From: Trachythela sp. YZ-2020
Taxonomy: Eukaryota > Cnidaria > Anthozoa > Malacalcyonacea > Clavulariidae
Reading direction: 5' to 3'
Length of the DNA: 64,000 nucleotides
Assembly: GCA_016169945.1 (NCBI GenBank)
Contig: JADLSH010000190.1
Location: 5,332,001-5,396,000, forward strand
Part shown: piece by piece, positions 23,054 to 34,782 of the stretch
Layout: each line of letters begins with the position of its first letter
Position numbering within the stretch: the stretch's first letter is position 1
The notes under the pieces: generated by a model
Databases searched by the model: none
What the model was told of the DNA's origin: nothing
What the model saw: only the letters and a program-made list of their open reading frames with translations
Translations under genes and position numbers: made by a program

Positions 23054-24084
23054 ATAAACAACGAAAGAAATTCCTCGAGAAGATCATACGTGTTCGAAGC
23101 GGCGATGGGCGCTAAAATTGTAAATTTTCGGTTCGGCCGGAATTCGGAAAATATCAACGGCCCCCCGTTTCAATTTTGCCTTGCGCCATATTTCCCCCCG
23201 GTGCAGAAAACACGTGATTTACCCCCCGTCGGAAGAACTCTGATCAAAATACGTCCTCTCCCTTCTTGATATAAAACACACGCAAAACTTGAATTATAAA
23301 AACGTGTAATACTTGATGTAATACGCAATTTACTTGATATAAAAATAAGCGATTTAGCTTGATATAAAACATGACAGTCTTGATTGTAAAATATCGACAC
23401 TTGATATAAAAACGAACGTCTTGATTGTAAAATAGCGACACTTGATATTAAACACGAACGACTTGATGTAAAAATATTATACTTGATATTTTGTCACGTT
23501 TGGCCTAGCATAGTCACGTAAATGGAAGTCACATAAATATCTTGACATTACAGTATATTTTCTGTTTCTCTATTATGTATAAAAATTCGGCAGACATATT
23601 TATATTTTAATGTATGCATTTTAATAAAACCTTTGTTCAGAACGCATTTCCGAGGTCTTAAATTTCTAAATTTTCCGGGGAAGAATGCAGACCCCTTACA
23701 GATACGATACGTCTAACGTTGTAGCATTCAAAAGAAAATATTTATTTCTCTGCATCTAAATAGTCATGCATGCATGTGTGCAAATTTATGTATACACTGA
23801 AAATTATCGTGGTTTTACGTTGCCAAGACGAATGATGCAAACAATCAAGTTCATGAGCATGCATGATAAAAACTCTAACTGGCTTGGATTTGAATATTTA
23901 TCAGATCCTATGCTGGAACTACAATCTTTGCTAAAACAACAACAATAACAACGACAACAACGACAACGTCAACAACAAAGCAAAAGCAGCAGCAATCACA
24001 AAAATGACAGGAAGAACAACTAAACAGCCAAAAAAAATATGCATGATAAAAAAACTAAAAACCAAACAAGAAGTGTACACTTAC

Positions 24085-24207
24085 CAATACAAGACGTACC
24101 ATTTCCAGAATAACCACTTTTGCAAGTACAGTTAAAAGATCCTTCTGTATTTCTACAATTCGCGTGATTATGACAATTGTGCACGTTTGTGGAGCATTCA
24201 TCTATGT
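24085..24207 (-). CDS. EGF-like exon 1 of tandem array (type A)
   Basis: A 123-nt phase 1-1 exon: [37 protein letters not shown]. Consensus CAG acceptor and GTAAG donor. Type A modules (NTEGSF) alternate with type B modules (NREGFF) along the array. Confidence 0.88.
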
Positions 24208-24415
24208 CTGAAACGAGATAAAATATGTCTTTCTAAAAAAGAAATAATTATATATGTTGCAAAATGAGGCTGGAAAGGAACGAACCAGTTGAAAATACCT
24301 CACAGTGAGACGAATTAATGAATAACAAGATCAGCAATTAAACGACAACAGCAGCAGCCACAAGAATGACAGAAGCAGCAACACAATTGACCAAATAGAG
24401 CATGCATGAACTTAC

Positions 24416-24538
24416 CATTACAAAATGTACCATTTCCAGAATAACCACTTTTGCAAGTACAGTTAAAAAATCCTTCTCTATTGCTACAGTTAGCATTTAT
24501 ATGACAATTGTCTACGTTTGTTGAGCATTCATCTATGT
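24416..24538 (-). CDS. EGF-like exon 2 of tandem array (type B)
   Basis: A 123-nt phase 1-1 exon: DIDECSTNVDNC, INANCSNREGFFNCTC, GYSGNGTFC. The Asp in NVDNC is unique to this copy. Confidence 0.88.
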
Positions 24539-24670
24539 CTGAAAAGAGAACAAACAAAATTATTTAAAATGCAGATTGAAAATCCGAATAATGTGTACTG
24601 CCAATCTGTCATTTATTTAATATATGAACTACATGTTCAATTTGAACGACTTTACAACCATACCAGCAAC

Positions 24671-24707
24671 AGTGTCAGTGACGACGACGACGACAACAAC
24701 GACAACG

Positions 24708-24742
<35 letters not shown>

Positions 24743-24765
24743 AACAACAACGCCGACAAAGCGAA
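24671..24765. repeat. ACA/ACG trinucleotide microsatellite in EGF-array intron
   Basis: The run of GACGAC and ACAACA triplets recurs in the equivalent introns at about 25415-25495 and 26170-26240. It marks each copy of the duplicated two-exon unit, and its length varies between copies. Confidence 0.8.
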
Positions 24766-24859
24766 AGCAGCAGCAACAACAAAAATTACAGGTGGAAGAA
24801 AACCAAAAAGAATATGCATTATCAAAAAACAAAAAAGCAAACAAGAAGTGTACACTTAC

Positions 24860-24982
24860 CAATACAAAAGGTACCATTTCCAGAATAACCACTTTGGCAA
24901 GTACAGTTAAAAGATCCTTCTGTGTTTCTACAGTTAGCATGATTATGACAATTGTGCACGTTTATGGAACATTCATCTATGT
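24860..24982 (-). CDS. EGF-like exon 3 of tandem array (type A)
   Basis: A 123-nt phase 1-1 exon: [32 protein letters not shown]. Nearly identical to the exon at 25601. Confidence 0.88.
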
Positions 24983-25153
24983 CTGAAAGAGATAAAATAT
25001 GTATTTTAGGAAAATAATTATATATGTTGCAAAATGAGGCTGGAAAGGAACGAATCAGCTAAAAATGCCTCACCGTGAGAGATATTAAATTGAATGAATA
25101 ACAATGTCATGCAATTAAACGACAACAGCAAATAGCCAGAAATATGACCTTAC

Positions 25154-25276
25154 CGTTACAACAGGAGCCATTTCCAGAATAACCACTTTTGCAAGTACAG
25201 TTAAAAAATCCTTCTCTATTGCTACAGTTAGCATTTATATGACAATTGTGTACGTTTGTTGAGCATTCATCTATGT
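25154..25276 (-). CDS. EGF-like exon 4 of tandem array (type B)
   Basis: A 123-nt phase 1-1 exon: DIDECSTNVHNC, NREGFFNCTC, GYSGNGSCCNG. The Cys-Cys pair near the end is shared with the exon at 25904 and adds a seventh cysteine, which is unusual for an EGF module. Confidence 0.85.
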
Positions 25277-25451
25277 CTGAAAAGAGAACAAACAAAATTA
25301 TTTAAAATGGAGATTGAAAATCCGAATAATGTGTACTGCCAATCTGTCGTTTATTTAATATATGAACTACATGTTCAATTTGAACGACTTTACAACCATA
25401 CCAGCAACAGTGTCAGTGACGACGGCGATGACAACGACGACAACAACAACG

Positions 25452-25483
<32 letters not shown>

Positions 25484-25600
25484 AACAACAACGCTGACAA
25501 AGTGAAAGCAGCAGCAACAACAAAAATTACAGGTGGAAGAAAACCAAAAAGAATATGCATTATCAAAAAACAAAAAAGCAAACAAGAAGTGTACACTTAC

Positions 25601-25723
25601 CAATACAAAAGGCTCCATTTCCAGAATAACCACTTTGGCAAGTACAGTTAAAAGATCCTTCTGTGTTTCTACAGTTAGCATGATTATGACAATTGTGCAC
25701 GTTTATGGAACATTCATCTATGT
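25601..25723 (-). CDS. EGF-like exon 5 of tandem array (type A)
   Basis: A 123-nt phase 1-1 exon differing from the one at 24860 mainly by GAFC in place of GTFC. The flanking introns are also nearly identical, pointing to recent duplication. Confidence 0.88.
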
Positions 25724-25903
25724 CTGAAAGAGATAAAATATGTATTTTAGGAAAATAATTATATATGTTGCAAAATGAGGCTGGAAAGGAACGAATCAGC
25801 TAAAAATGCCTCACCGCGAGACGTATTAAATTGAAAAATATGAATGAATAACAATGTCATGCAATTAAACGACAACAGCGAATAGCCAGAAATATGACCT
25901 TAC

Positions 25904-26026
25904 CATTACAACAGGAGCCATTTCCAGAATAACCACTTTTGCAACTACAGTTAAAAAATCCTTCTCTATTGCTACAGTTAGCATTTATATGACAATTGTG
26001 TACGTTTGTTGAGCATTCATCTATGT
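25904..26026 (-). CDS. EGF-like exon 6 of tandem array (type B)
   Basis: A 123-nt phase 1-1 exon: DIDECSTNVHNC, NREGFFNCSC, GNGSCCNG. It differs from the exon at 25154 by a Thr to Ser change and few other bases. Confidence 0.88.
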
Positions 26027-26341
26027 CTGAAAAGAGAACAAACAAAATTATTTAAAATGGAGATTGAAAATCCGAATAATGTGTACTGCCAATCTGTCGT
26101 TTGTTTAATATATGAACTGCATGTTCAATTAACTTGAACAACTTTACAACCATACCAGCAACAGTGACAATGACGACGACGACTACAACAACAACAAGAT
26201 CAACAACAAGAACAACAATAACAATAACAACAACGCCAACAAAGGGAAAGCAGCAGCAACAACAAAAATTACAGGTGGAAAAGAGCCGAAAAGAAATGCA
26301 TTATCAAAAAATAGAAAAGCAAACAAGAAGTGTACACTTGC

Positions 26342-26450
26342 TAATACAAAAGGTACCATTTCCAGAATAACAACCTTGGCAAGTACAGTTAAAAGATCCT
26401 TCTGCGTTTCTACAGTTAGCATGATTATGACAACTGTGCCGTTTATGGAA
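26342..26450 (-). pseudogene. Broken EGF exon at the 5' end of the array
   Basis: It is similar to the type A exons, but the donor reads GCAAG instead of GTAAG, one base is lost near the start (GTGCCG for GTGCACG), and the DIDEC start plus acceptor are replaced by unrelated sequence. The array was cut here, so the exon cannot encode a full module. Confidence 0.75.
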
Positions 26451-26482
26451 TATAAACCGGGGTATTTATACCGGGGTATAAT

Positions 26483-26779
26483 TTGTATCGAAAGGATATG
26501 ATCGAAAGGATATATCGAAAGGATAGAAGTAAAGGCGGTGGAGTAGCACCTAAAGATTTAGCAATAATGACTCCAGAGCAACGAGAAGGTTACGAACGAA
26601 GGTTACTTTCCGAGAGACCAAGATATATTCCTATGAAAGCTGAGGATATTGCAAGATTATCACCGAAGACAGACAAGAATATCAGAACTCTTTAAAGACA
26701 CCTAAACGATACGCTCTTAGAAGCCGTAGACCTTATTTAAGTTGTAAAAGAAATTTTAAGCAATAAATGTGTTTAAAAA
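26483..26779 (+). CDS. Small basic reading frame, unknown
   Basis: The plus-strand frame starts MYRKDMIERIYRKDRSKGGG and stops at 26695. In a shifted frame an arginine-rich stretch (YALRSRRPYLSCKRNF) follows, ending at about 26765 near an AATAAA. It is rich in Lys and Arg and gives no recognised domain. The break point of the EGF array lies just before it, so it may be part of an inserted element. Confidence 0.3.
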
Positions 26780-27060
26780 TTAATTCTGTGTGTGCTGTAA
26801 GTACATTGTACAATATTTTCCCGTCCTATAATGATATATTCTCAATTTATTCAAACCTACATAGAAACCGCTAAATGTTTATATGCAATGTTTGTATATG
26901 CTTGTACTGTAAATCTCGCTTAAAAATCACTGCTTTTTACACTCTGCTACATCTAAAACGCTTGAAACTTTGTAACTTGAAACTCTTTTTATTAGGTCGC
27001 TATTATTGGTCCACTCCGAAAGCCGTATATTTCTCAGTTTGCATGGTTGTAAGAAACACT

Positions 27061-27202
27061 TACATTACATTACATTACATTACATTACATTACATTACAT
27101 TACATTACATTACATTACATTACATTACATTACATTACATTACATTACATTACATTACATTACATTACATTACATTACATTACATTACATTACATTACAT
27201 TA
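27061..27202. repeat. (TTACA)n pentanucleotide microsatellite
   Basis: About 28 uninterrupted copies of CATTA/TTACA. It lies in an intron of the presumed receptor gene. Confidence 0.95.
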
Positions 27203-27342
27203 TTCAGCTCACTTCCCATTTGGGTTTTTCAGTGACCGATTACATCAAGTATCTAGCTTACCAATATTATGTACTTAGCCTACATTATTTCTTTTTACAA
27301 TTGTGATATTACTTTCCTAATCTGTCTATGCTGACCCACCCA

Positions 27343-27525
27343 GACAACTTTCCCTGTGGGAGGAAACCGGAGTGTCCGGAGAAAACCCACGACTTTCGAC
27401 AGAGCGTTGACTTACTCTTTTCACATGAGTGTGATGAGTAAAGTCCTCAACGAGAATCGAACTCAAGACTCAGAGGTGAAAGGCGCTTGGTCTAACGACT
27501 GCGCCACCGAAGCCCCAACTTCACG
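27343..27525 (-). mobile_element. tRNA-derived SINE
   Basis: The minus strand reads GGCTTCGGTGGCGCAGTCG (box A region) and GAGTTCGATTCTCGTTGAG (box B). The other end carries GGGAGGAAACCGGAGTGTCC, a motif I recall from other metazoan SINEs. Not a functional tRNA. Confidence 0.65.
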
Positions 27526-27759
27526 AAATACGAGATTTAAGGAGTTTATAAATCTCGTGACAACAAAGCTATATTTCTACTTGTTAGTACTTCGCATAAG
27601 GCAATAATAGTTTACTAGGTTAAGCGTCGCTATATTGGTTGTAAGAAACACTTCACTAGATACAAGAGTTTATAAATCCATACAATATTTTTGCGCACAA
27701 AATATGCTGAACTCAGCGAAATTTGCAGTGCCATGTTACGTCATATTAATGATACTAAC

Positions 27760-27882
27760 CTTCACAGTTATAACCGTCTCCATGAAAACCACTCTTACAG
27801 GTGCAGTTGAAGGAACCTTCAGTATTCGCACAGTCGGCCTCAGAATGACATGTGTGCGAGCTTAAATCGCATTCATCTATAT
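27760..27882 (-). CDS. EGF-like exon, duplication copy 1
   Basis: A 123-nt phase 1-1 exon: [33 protein letters not shown]. Acceptor TATATAG and donor GTTAGT. Near-identical to the exon at 31556. Confidence 0.85.
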
Positions 27883-28737
27883 CTATATAATGTGAAAAAT
27901 AACATTAAAATCTTAAAAGCTTGCTATCCACAGTAAAAGACTGAAACCTTCAAACGATTATGTGAAATTTAACAATTCAACGAGCAGGAAAGCATGTCGA
28001 GCATATATCTCCAATCATTGCACATCAAATTGGCAAATAGAATAGTTTGTCTTAATGCCTGTTTACGCGTTGCTAAACTTAGGACTTAAATTCAACTGTA
28101 TACAGTGTATTCTTAACATTCGATATATTTCAACACATTATTGTGGAACACATTATTGTGGAGATATACATCACAATTCTAAACCGTTTCGTAGGCCGAG
28201 TATCCCCGTGCCGGGTATAAATTGGTGCGAAAAATTAGTATAATATATGGTATGATTTTTGTAAAAATTACAGGTTGTACCAAGGTAAATTGTCAAAGAT
28301 TGTAGATCAAAATGAGTTTACCATTGTCATAATCCGTGAATACTCAGCTTGTACAGAATTGAAGTATCACCATCAAAATTTAAATATCAAAATGGCGTAC
28401 TAAAGTTGACTCGGCAGTAAATTGTAAATTGATCCAATTAAAGCAGCCCAGACCCATCATCTGACAACATGCAGTTGTAAGCCTCCAGCTAAATAACATG
28501 TACTGATATAGGCACCACGGGAGCTGAGGTGCGGGGCCCTGGCATTTTGAAAATAGGGGATAAGCCCCACCCCCCCTAAAAAGATTAATTGCATGTTCGT
28601 AATTATCAAGTACGCGCAGCAAAGTTGGAATACTTATGGTGGAAAGAAGTATACTGTCCTTCTTTTCCTTGGCCTAACATAAATAAATGAAACGTGATTA
28701 CAAGTTCTTTGTTAGCTATTCGAAGCCTACACCCTAC

Positions 28738-28866
28738 CTTTGGCTTTGCAAACGGTTCCATTTCCTGTAAATCCTTCTTTACAAGCACAGGAGTATGATC
28801 CAATGGTATTGATGCAAGTGGCGTGAGGATGGCATCTGTGAGTTCTCCAAGTACATTCATCATCGT
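28738..28866 (-). CDS. EGF-like exon (DDDEC type), duplication copy 1
   Basis: A 129-nt phase 1-1 exon: DDDECTWRTHRC, NTIGSYSCAC, GFTGNGTVC. The donor GTAGGG follows AAAG and is two codons later than in the copy at 34660, so this module has a slightly longer end. Confidence 0.83.
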
Positions 28867-29231
28867 CTAATGTTGTAGCGTTTAAGAGAAAATAATATTT
28901 AGTACTCCGCATATAAACGATGGTCAAGATATGTGCAAATTAATGTATACATTGAGAATGATCGTGGTCTTGATAGGTTTTACGTTCTCAAGACAAATTA
29001 TGCAAACAATCAACTTCATGAGCATGCATAATAAAACTTTTACTGGATTGGTCTTGAATATTTATTGGATCTTATGCATGCTGGAATGACAATCCGTGCC
29101 AAAACTATGGGATATATACTGCACCATAATTCTAAACCTTTTCGTAGGCGAAGCGCCACCGCGCCGGGTACGAATAGGTGAGAATTAGTATGATTTATAT
29201 GATATTTAAATAAACTAAATATATGACATAC

Positions 29232-29627
29232 ATATTTCACAGATATATGGCGCTGTCCAATTGCATCGATAGTCATTCCAACGTCCGTCGACCCACATGT
29301 CAACGCAGTCTTCATTTCCGCCCTTATTATCAGGTTTGTCATCGGTCCAGTTGGTATACACTGATGCACTGCCATCAGGATAACACCATTTGTTGACACC
29401 AGAAGAGCATCTCTTCAAGCCAATCCAGAAAATTCCCTCTCTTATCGGCCTATTCTTTCTGAATGTTTCAAAAAGAAAATCGTTGAGCTTCTCTCCATTA
29501 ATTCTGGCAAGCTGTCCACCATTGATTTTACATTGAATATTTGCATTCTGCCAAGTCAACCGGCGTGTGCCATTAAGAGGCATGGTGTAACAAACGTTAC
29601 GAAAATTTGTCCAATTTTTCGGACATC
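29232..29627 (-). CDS. C-type lectin domain exon (KPD type), duplication copy 1
   Basis: A 396-nt phase 1-1 exon of about 132 residues: GCPKNW, TWQNANIQC, GGQLARING, FWIGLKRC, KPDNKGGNEDC, WNDYRC and YICE. The sugar-contact triplet is KPD instead of EPN or QPD, so carbohydrate binding is uncertain, while WND is retained. Acceptor CAG and donor GTATGT. Likely part of the receptor ectodomain. Confidence 0.87.
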
Positions 29628-29649
29628 CTGTAACACAATAGGGTACACA

Positions 29650-31282
29650 TAATTTATAGGAAAAGAAATCAGTCGAAAGGACGAGAAAGGACAGGATTTT
29701 CGAGTTTTAAATCGTTTTAAACGGGTAAGTGTTTATTTTGCATATTTGCTTTTTGAAAATGCGTAGTTCATCCTGTGTGGTCAATACAACATTGACTAAT
29801 CTTAAAAATTGTTTTAGTATTAATTTAAATGCATTATACAGAATAAGAAACAATATTTTTTTCTCAAAAACTTCATAGTACAAAAATACTGTTCAAAAAA
29901 CAGTTGAAACATTTTGTGAGACGTCTAAGATTGAATTTTACAGTAAATCAAAGCTAAAAGAGTACAAAATAACATACCTACTTTATATAGTTGGGCAATT
30001 GGTAATTTTATAGTTAAAAGTAAAAATCTTATCACTATTTTAACAGTTTGTACAGAAAAGAAAAGAAATATACAGTATTACAGCACAGATTAATGATCTA
30101 ACCAGATGTCTCACTCAGTCAAAATCGTGTCCGAGATTTTTATACGCATGCGCAAGCCGCCATTTTGCCAGTAAGTGTAATCCACGCCATTTCCACGCCA
30201 TAATTGAGCTACTTACTGAAAAAAGTCACTGGATGTATGTGAAGACAAGAAACAATATTTTGATGTTTTTGAGAAAAAAAAGGGAAGTGAAGAATGCCTA
30301 TAACGCATGAAAAGTTTTCGAAATGAAGAATATTTGTGCTATTTTGTTTTCTTAACCTTTACTGGACAGCTAACTTGTACTCTTACAAACAATTTTGTAA
30401 CAATATTAGCGAAAACACAGGGTCACAGAGTGTGGGCCAAAAAACAATAATCCTACGTAAATTCATCTAAATAACATTCAGGTTGGAACATAGTCTTATC
30501 CAGATATATTTTCAAGTTAAATATCACCTTCATGTTGCCTAGGAAAGGACAGGCAGCCAAAAAATTTCCATGAACCATGTTCGGTCATGCCTATTTTCGA
30601 TATTTTAGTAACATTATTTGCTGTTTATGATCCACTTACCTAAGGAAACAATATATACCAACCTCCATTTCTCAAAGTTTGAAATTTACGTTGAAACATT
30701 GATTTTTCTTTCACGATTTTATCACAGTTTTGCTCGCCGAAACTTCGAGGCCTCGTTTTTGGCAAAATTGTCACTAAGAAGCAAATTAACGGTCCAAAAC
30801 GTTGAGCAAAAAGAATACTAATAATTTTCATTTCGAAAACTTTATGTACATTTTTGCACATTTTTTGGGACAAACTTGGCGTTTTCAATTCACAAATTAT
30901 GGCCATTCATGGCCACACCGTTTTCAGTCAGCAAACAAAAAACAAAGAAAGAGCGTGTATCCTAGCAATAGGATGGCGTGGCATTGCGTCAGCAATCGCC
31001 GCCATTTTGCCAGTAAGTGTCGCACACGTCATCTAGCGTGTGCAATTCGTGATCGTTCGTGATCCGCGTGGCAAAAATCGTGGACAGGAAAATGTTAGGG
31101 AAAGATACCCAGTGAGATATCTGGTTTAACTCGTTAGTCTGTGATTACAGTGTTCGCTTGCGTGTTACCATGGTTACAGTAATCGATTTAGTACTTCATG
31201 TTACAATAAGTTTTGGGCGTTCGGGAGAATAATTGTTTGGTTCTAATGGCGAGGGGATTCTGCATGAATATATTTCTAGTAG
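29650..31282. repeat. LTR-like repeat (solo) between duplicated modules
   Basis: Same family as 3577-4113, from AGGAAAAGAAATCAGTCG to ATATTTCTAG. It is interrupted by a 1.07-kb transposon at 30074. With that removed it is about 560 bp, similar to the putative BEL/Pao LTR, so it may be a solo LTR. Confidence 0.6.
30074..31143. mobile_element. Non-autonomous DNA transposon
   Basis: Ends CACAGATTAATGATCTAACC and the approximate complement GGTTTAACTCGTTAGTCTGTG-like (imperfect) are flanked by ATTACAG on both sides (30067-30073, 31144-31150). CCATTTTGCCAGTAAGTGT occurs twice inside. No transposase frame. Confidence 0.7.
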
Positions 31283-31439
31283 TTTACTAGGTTAAGCGTA
31301 GCTATAATGGTTGTAAGAAACACTTCACTAGATACAAGAGTTTACAAATCCATACAATATTTTTGCACACAAAATATGCTGAACTCAGCGAAATTTGTCC
31401 TGCCATGTGACGTCATATTAATGAGGTCTCAAAGGAGTA

Positions 31440-31545
31440 AGACAACTGACTGAAAAATGTACCATTTTCAGAATAACCAATTTGCAATTACAGTGGAAAA
31501 ATCCTGTTAAGTATACAATCAGAATTGGTATGATTTGGAAACATG
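31440..31545 (-). pseudogene. Degenerate EGF exon remnant
   Basis: The minus strand shows HTNSDC and, out of frame, CNCKL and YSENGTF pieces of an EGF module. Frameshifts and a stop prevent coding. Same origin as the remnant at 1260. Confidence 0.55.
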
Positions 31546-31553
31546 ATTTACTA

Positions 31554-31700
<147 letters not shown>

Positions 31701-32331
31701 TTAAAATCTTAAAAGCTTGCTATCCACAGTAAAAGACTGAAACCTTCAAACGATTATGTGAAATTTAACAATTCAACGAGCAGGAAAGCATGTCGAGCAT
31801 ATATCTTCAATCATTGCACATCAAATTGGCAAATAGAATAGTTTGTCTTAATGCCTGTTTACGCGTTGCTAAACTTAGGACTTAAATTCAACTGTATACA
31901 GTGTATTCTTAACATTCGATATATTTCAACACATTATTGTGGATGGCAATATGCCAATATCTTAACTTGAACAGGAAATACGCAATGTGTTTCCTTGATG
32001 TTAAGGGCTAATACTGAGAGGAGAGCTAAATATATTTATTCTCCTAAAGGCGGGAGTTACACTAGAGAGCGAGAGAGGGGGGCATATTTGGGGGAGGGTT
32101 AATAGAGAATTTGTTGTACACTTTTATCAGACTGAAATAATAGTAACCTTTATTGACCTAAAGATTGTAACATAATATTCCACAATTTCTGTGCGAATGT
32201 TCCCTTCTACAGTATATAATTTTTCACGCTATCTAGCTAGTATTCAGTACCATAAGCATAGCAAGTTATCAATGATAACGAGCAATTTCAAAAATTATGA
32301 CTTGACCTGTTTTTGAACATATTTACTTTTA

Positions 32332-32693
32332 AGCCTCGTACAGACGAGCAAGTTTTCCTTGACAACTTTTCCTTGAAAATTTTTCCTTGACAAGTTTTAT
32401 TTGCCCGTGTGTACGGCAAACAATTGACATCTTTCGAACAAGGAAAACTTGTGTACAGCCGACAAGGAAAACGCGACAAAGAAATGCGCAGTACGCCACT
32501 GCACACTTATTTTCGATCTCGTCGAGCAGCCATTGCCACTATAAACATGAAGCATTCATTATGTCGTTCATGCACGGGCTCGTAAAACTTGTCAAGGAAA
32601 AATTGATGGAAAAAAAACTTCTTTGCCGTACACACGAACAAGTAAACTCGACAAGGAACTTGTCAAGGAAAACTTGCTCGTCTGTACGGAGCT
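32332..32693. mobile_element. MITE with TTA target duplication
   Basis: Ends AGCCTCGTACAGACGAGCAA and TTGCTCGTCTGTACGGAGCT are flanked by TTA. The inverted repeats extend through CAAGTTTTCCTTGACAA. Non-coding, 362 bp. Confidence 0.85.
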
Positions 32694-32699
32694 TTATAA

Positions 32700-33564
32700 T
32701 AACTTAAAATACTCTGAAACACTGAGATATCTTGAGTAAAGAGCTAGATGAGTATACGTAGCACGCGAAGAAATTGTCCTGTGTTTGGATGTGGAAGCAC
32801 TAATTAAATCTTGCTAGACTGGTAAATCGTCTCGTTCAAGTCCACAGAATGGATACCAAAGAACACGCTAAATTACTTAAATGGAGTAAAATTGGGATTT
32901 GTGTACATTTGCAAGACAAAGAGGCACGCGTCAACGATATAAAGAATTAAATGTTAAACAAACCCTGGAAATACTCATAAAGCAACAAGAGGAAATGGTA
33001 ACAAACTTTAATAACTTTCTAAGATCACAATATGAAATGTCTGTTATAAAGAAACTAAAATCCTCTACTAATAGAGCAAAATCCAAAACGAAGAAAGAAC
33101 AAACGAAAAGACAAACGATATGATATATCCAAGAAGACAAAAGACAAACGATATTTCCAAAAACTAGTTGACCGTGGAGGGTCATTCCATGTCAAGTCAT
33201 CAGATTTTTTTGGAATTTGTAACCCACCTCTTAGGATCTGGCTCATTTTTTCACCATTAGTAGACAATATTACGAATTGACTGTATACAAAATTTGAATG
33301 CAATATCTCAAATGCTGATTTTAGGATGTTTGCCCTCTCCAATTCTATTTCCGGAAGAGTAGTGTAACTTCAAAAGCTCATAAAAGACCATAAAATTGCT
33401 AAGCTCAGCAAGATGTATTGTTCGCTCGCGTGAACATGCCCAGGTTCGTAACATAACCTATCGTGACATCATTGCGCTCATGCACCTCCGTTGCATACTA
33501 ATGAGTGTACACCTCTTCCCCCTGTGCCCCTCTCCCCTAAAAATCCGGCCACTGCAGAAACGAA
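32700..33564. other. No recognised gene
   Basis: Contains a Lys-rich plus-strand frame at 32899-33123 without recognisable domain. Probably intronic or repeat-derived. Confidence 0.35.
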
Positions 33565-33789
33565 ATGATCACTGCAGCTGAAACAGTGAACGGCAAACGA
33601 TCTCCTACTATTAATGATTTGAAGGGTTTTAAATTGGGTCACCTAAATATCGCTTTACTACAAAAGCATATTGATGAACTAAGATTACAATTAACTAAGC
33701 AGTCCTTGGATATTCTCAGTATAAATGAAACTAGATTAGATGACAATATTAGGCTTATTAGCGATGGTTTGATAAGTATAAATGGATAG
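33565..33789 (+). pseudogene. LINE endonuclease N-terminal fragment
   Basis: The translation has FKLGHLNIALLQKHIDELRL and LDILSINETRLDDNI, matching the start of the AP-type endonuclease domain (LNI...LDIL.INETRLD). The rest of the element is absent, so it is a short 5' or internal remnant. Confidence 0.8.
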
Positions 33790-34659
33790 GAAGTCTTGAA
33801 TTTAATCACCACATAAAAATATACATTACAAATTGACTAATATTGATGATAACACGTGGTGAGGAAGTGAAAAAAAGAAGACTTTAGGCATATAATGAGT
33901 TTCACTTCCTCCTTAAATTTCTTAATACAAAATACAAAGTCTATATAAATTAATACAATGAACGTAGTACGATAATGTGGCAAACATGTCTATGAAAATG
34001 TATATAAAGTCAAAGATCATATAGCAGAGCAATTTACTAATATTATTTTGTTATAAAGATATAATTTAATATTCGTAAATGAATTGAAGGTAGTACAGTT
34101 TGCAATTTCATTGGATAAAGAATTAAATAAGTCTCGCGTAAAGATAGAAACCGAATGGGAGGCGGGTTGCTATGTATTGTAGAAATAATTCAATATTACA
34201 AATAGGAAGGAACTGGTGCCAAGGTAAATTGTCAAAGATTGTCAAAAATGAATATACCATTGTGACCATCTGTGAACACTTGTATGCAGCATTGAAGTGT
34301 CATCATCAAAACTTAAATATCAAAATTGCGTACTAAAGTTGACTCGGCATGAAGTAGATTTTAAGTTTTCCTAATTAAGGCAACCCCTATCATCCGACAA
34401 CATTTGTATGGCTCCAGCTAAATAACATGTACATACTATAATGATGATACACACTAGTATACGGAACCACGAGGACTGAGGCGCGGGGCACAGGGGAGCT
34501 AAGCCCACCCCCTAAAAAGATTAAATTGCATGTTCGTAATTATCAAGTACGCGCAGCAAAGTTGGAATGCTTATGGTGGAAAGAAGTATACGGTCCGAAC
34601 AGAAATATATGAAAAGTGATTACAAGTTATTCGTTAGCTATTCGAAGATTACACCCTAC

Positions 34660-34782
34660 CTTTGCAAACGGTTCCATTTCCTGTGAATCCTGCTTTACAA
34701 GCACAGGTGTATGATCCAATGGTATTGGTGCATGTGGCTTGAGGATGGCATCTGTGAGTTCCCCACGTACATTCATCATCAT
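34660..34782 (-). CDS. EGF-like exon (DDDEC type), duplication copy 2
   Basis: A 123-nt phase 1-1 exon: DDDECTWGTHRC, NTIGSYTCAC, GFTGNGTVC. Paralogue of the exon at 28738, with a donor six bases earlier. Confidence 0.83.

Larger units (their letters stand above)
21195..23522. mobile_element. Long-arm foldback element with coding-like arms
   Basis: The ends are TATGCTAGGCCAAACGTGAC and its complement, flanked by GTCACG on both sides. Arms of about 0.9-1 kb are inverted copies: first a TATCAAG-rich repeat stretch, then GC-richer sequence that encodes the same protein start in both arms (ATG at about 21655 on plus, about 23053 on minus). The left arm is split by a LINE fragment at 21774-22263, and the right arm preserves the empty site. 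It sits inside the GPCR locus. The left edge of the window matches the sequence right after this element, so the paralogous locus may carry or lack it. Confidence 0.7.
27606..29640 (-). repeat. Segmental duplication, copy 1 (EGF-EGF-lectin module)
   Basis: The block from TAGTTTACTAGGTTAAGCG to the lectin exon acceptor corresponds to 31276-37340, exons and introns alike. Copy 1 is compact. Copy 2 is expanded by MITE, LINE and ribozyme-element insertions. The LTR-like repeat at 29650-31282 lies exactly between the copies. Confidence 0.75.

Noticed and set aside
24629..25681. Poly-Val, poly-Leu and poly-Thr frames
   Set aside because: They arise from the trinucleotide microsatellite in introns of the EGF array.
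26875..27306. ITLHYITLHY frame
   Set aside because: Translation of the TTACA microsatellite.
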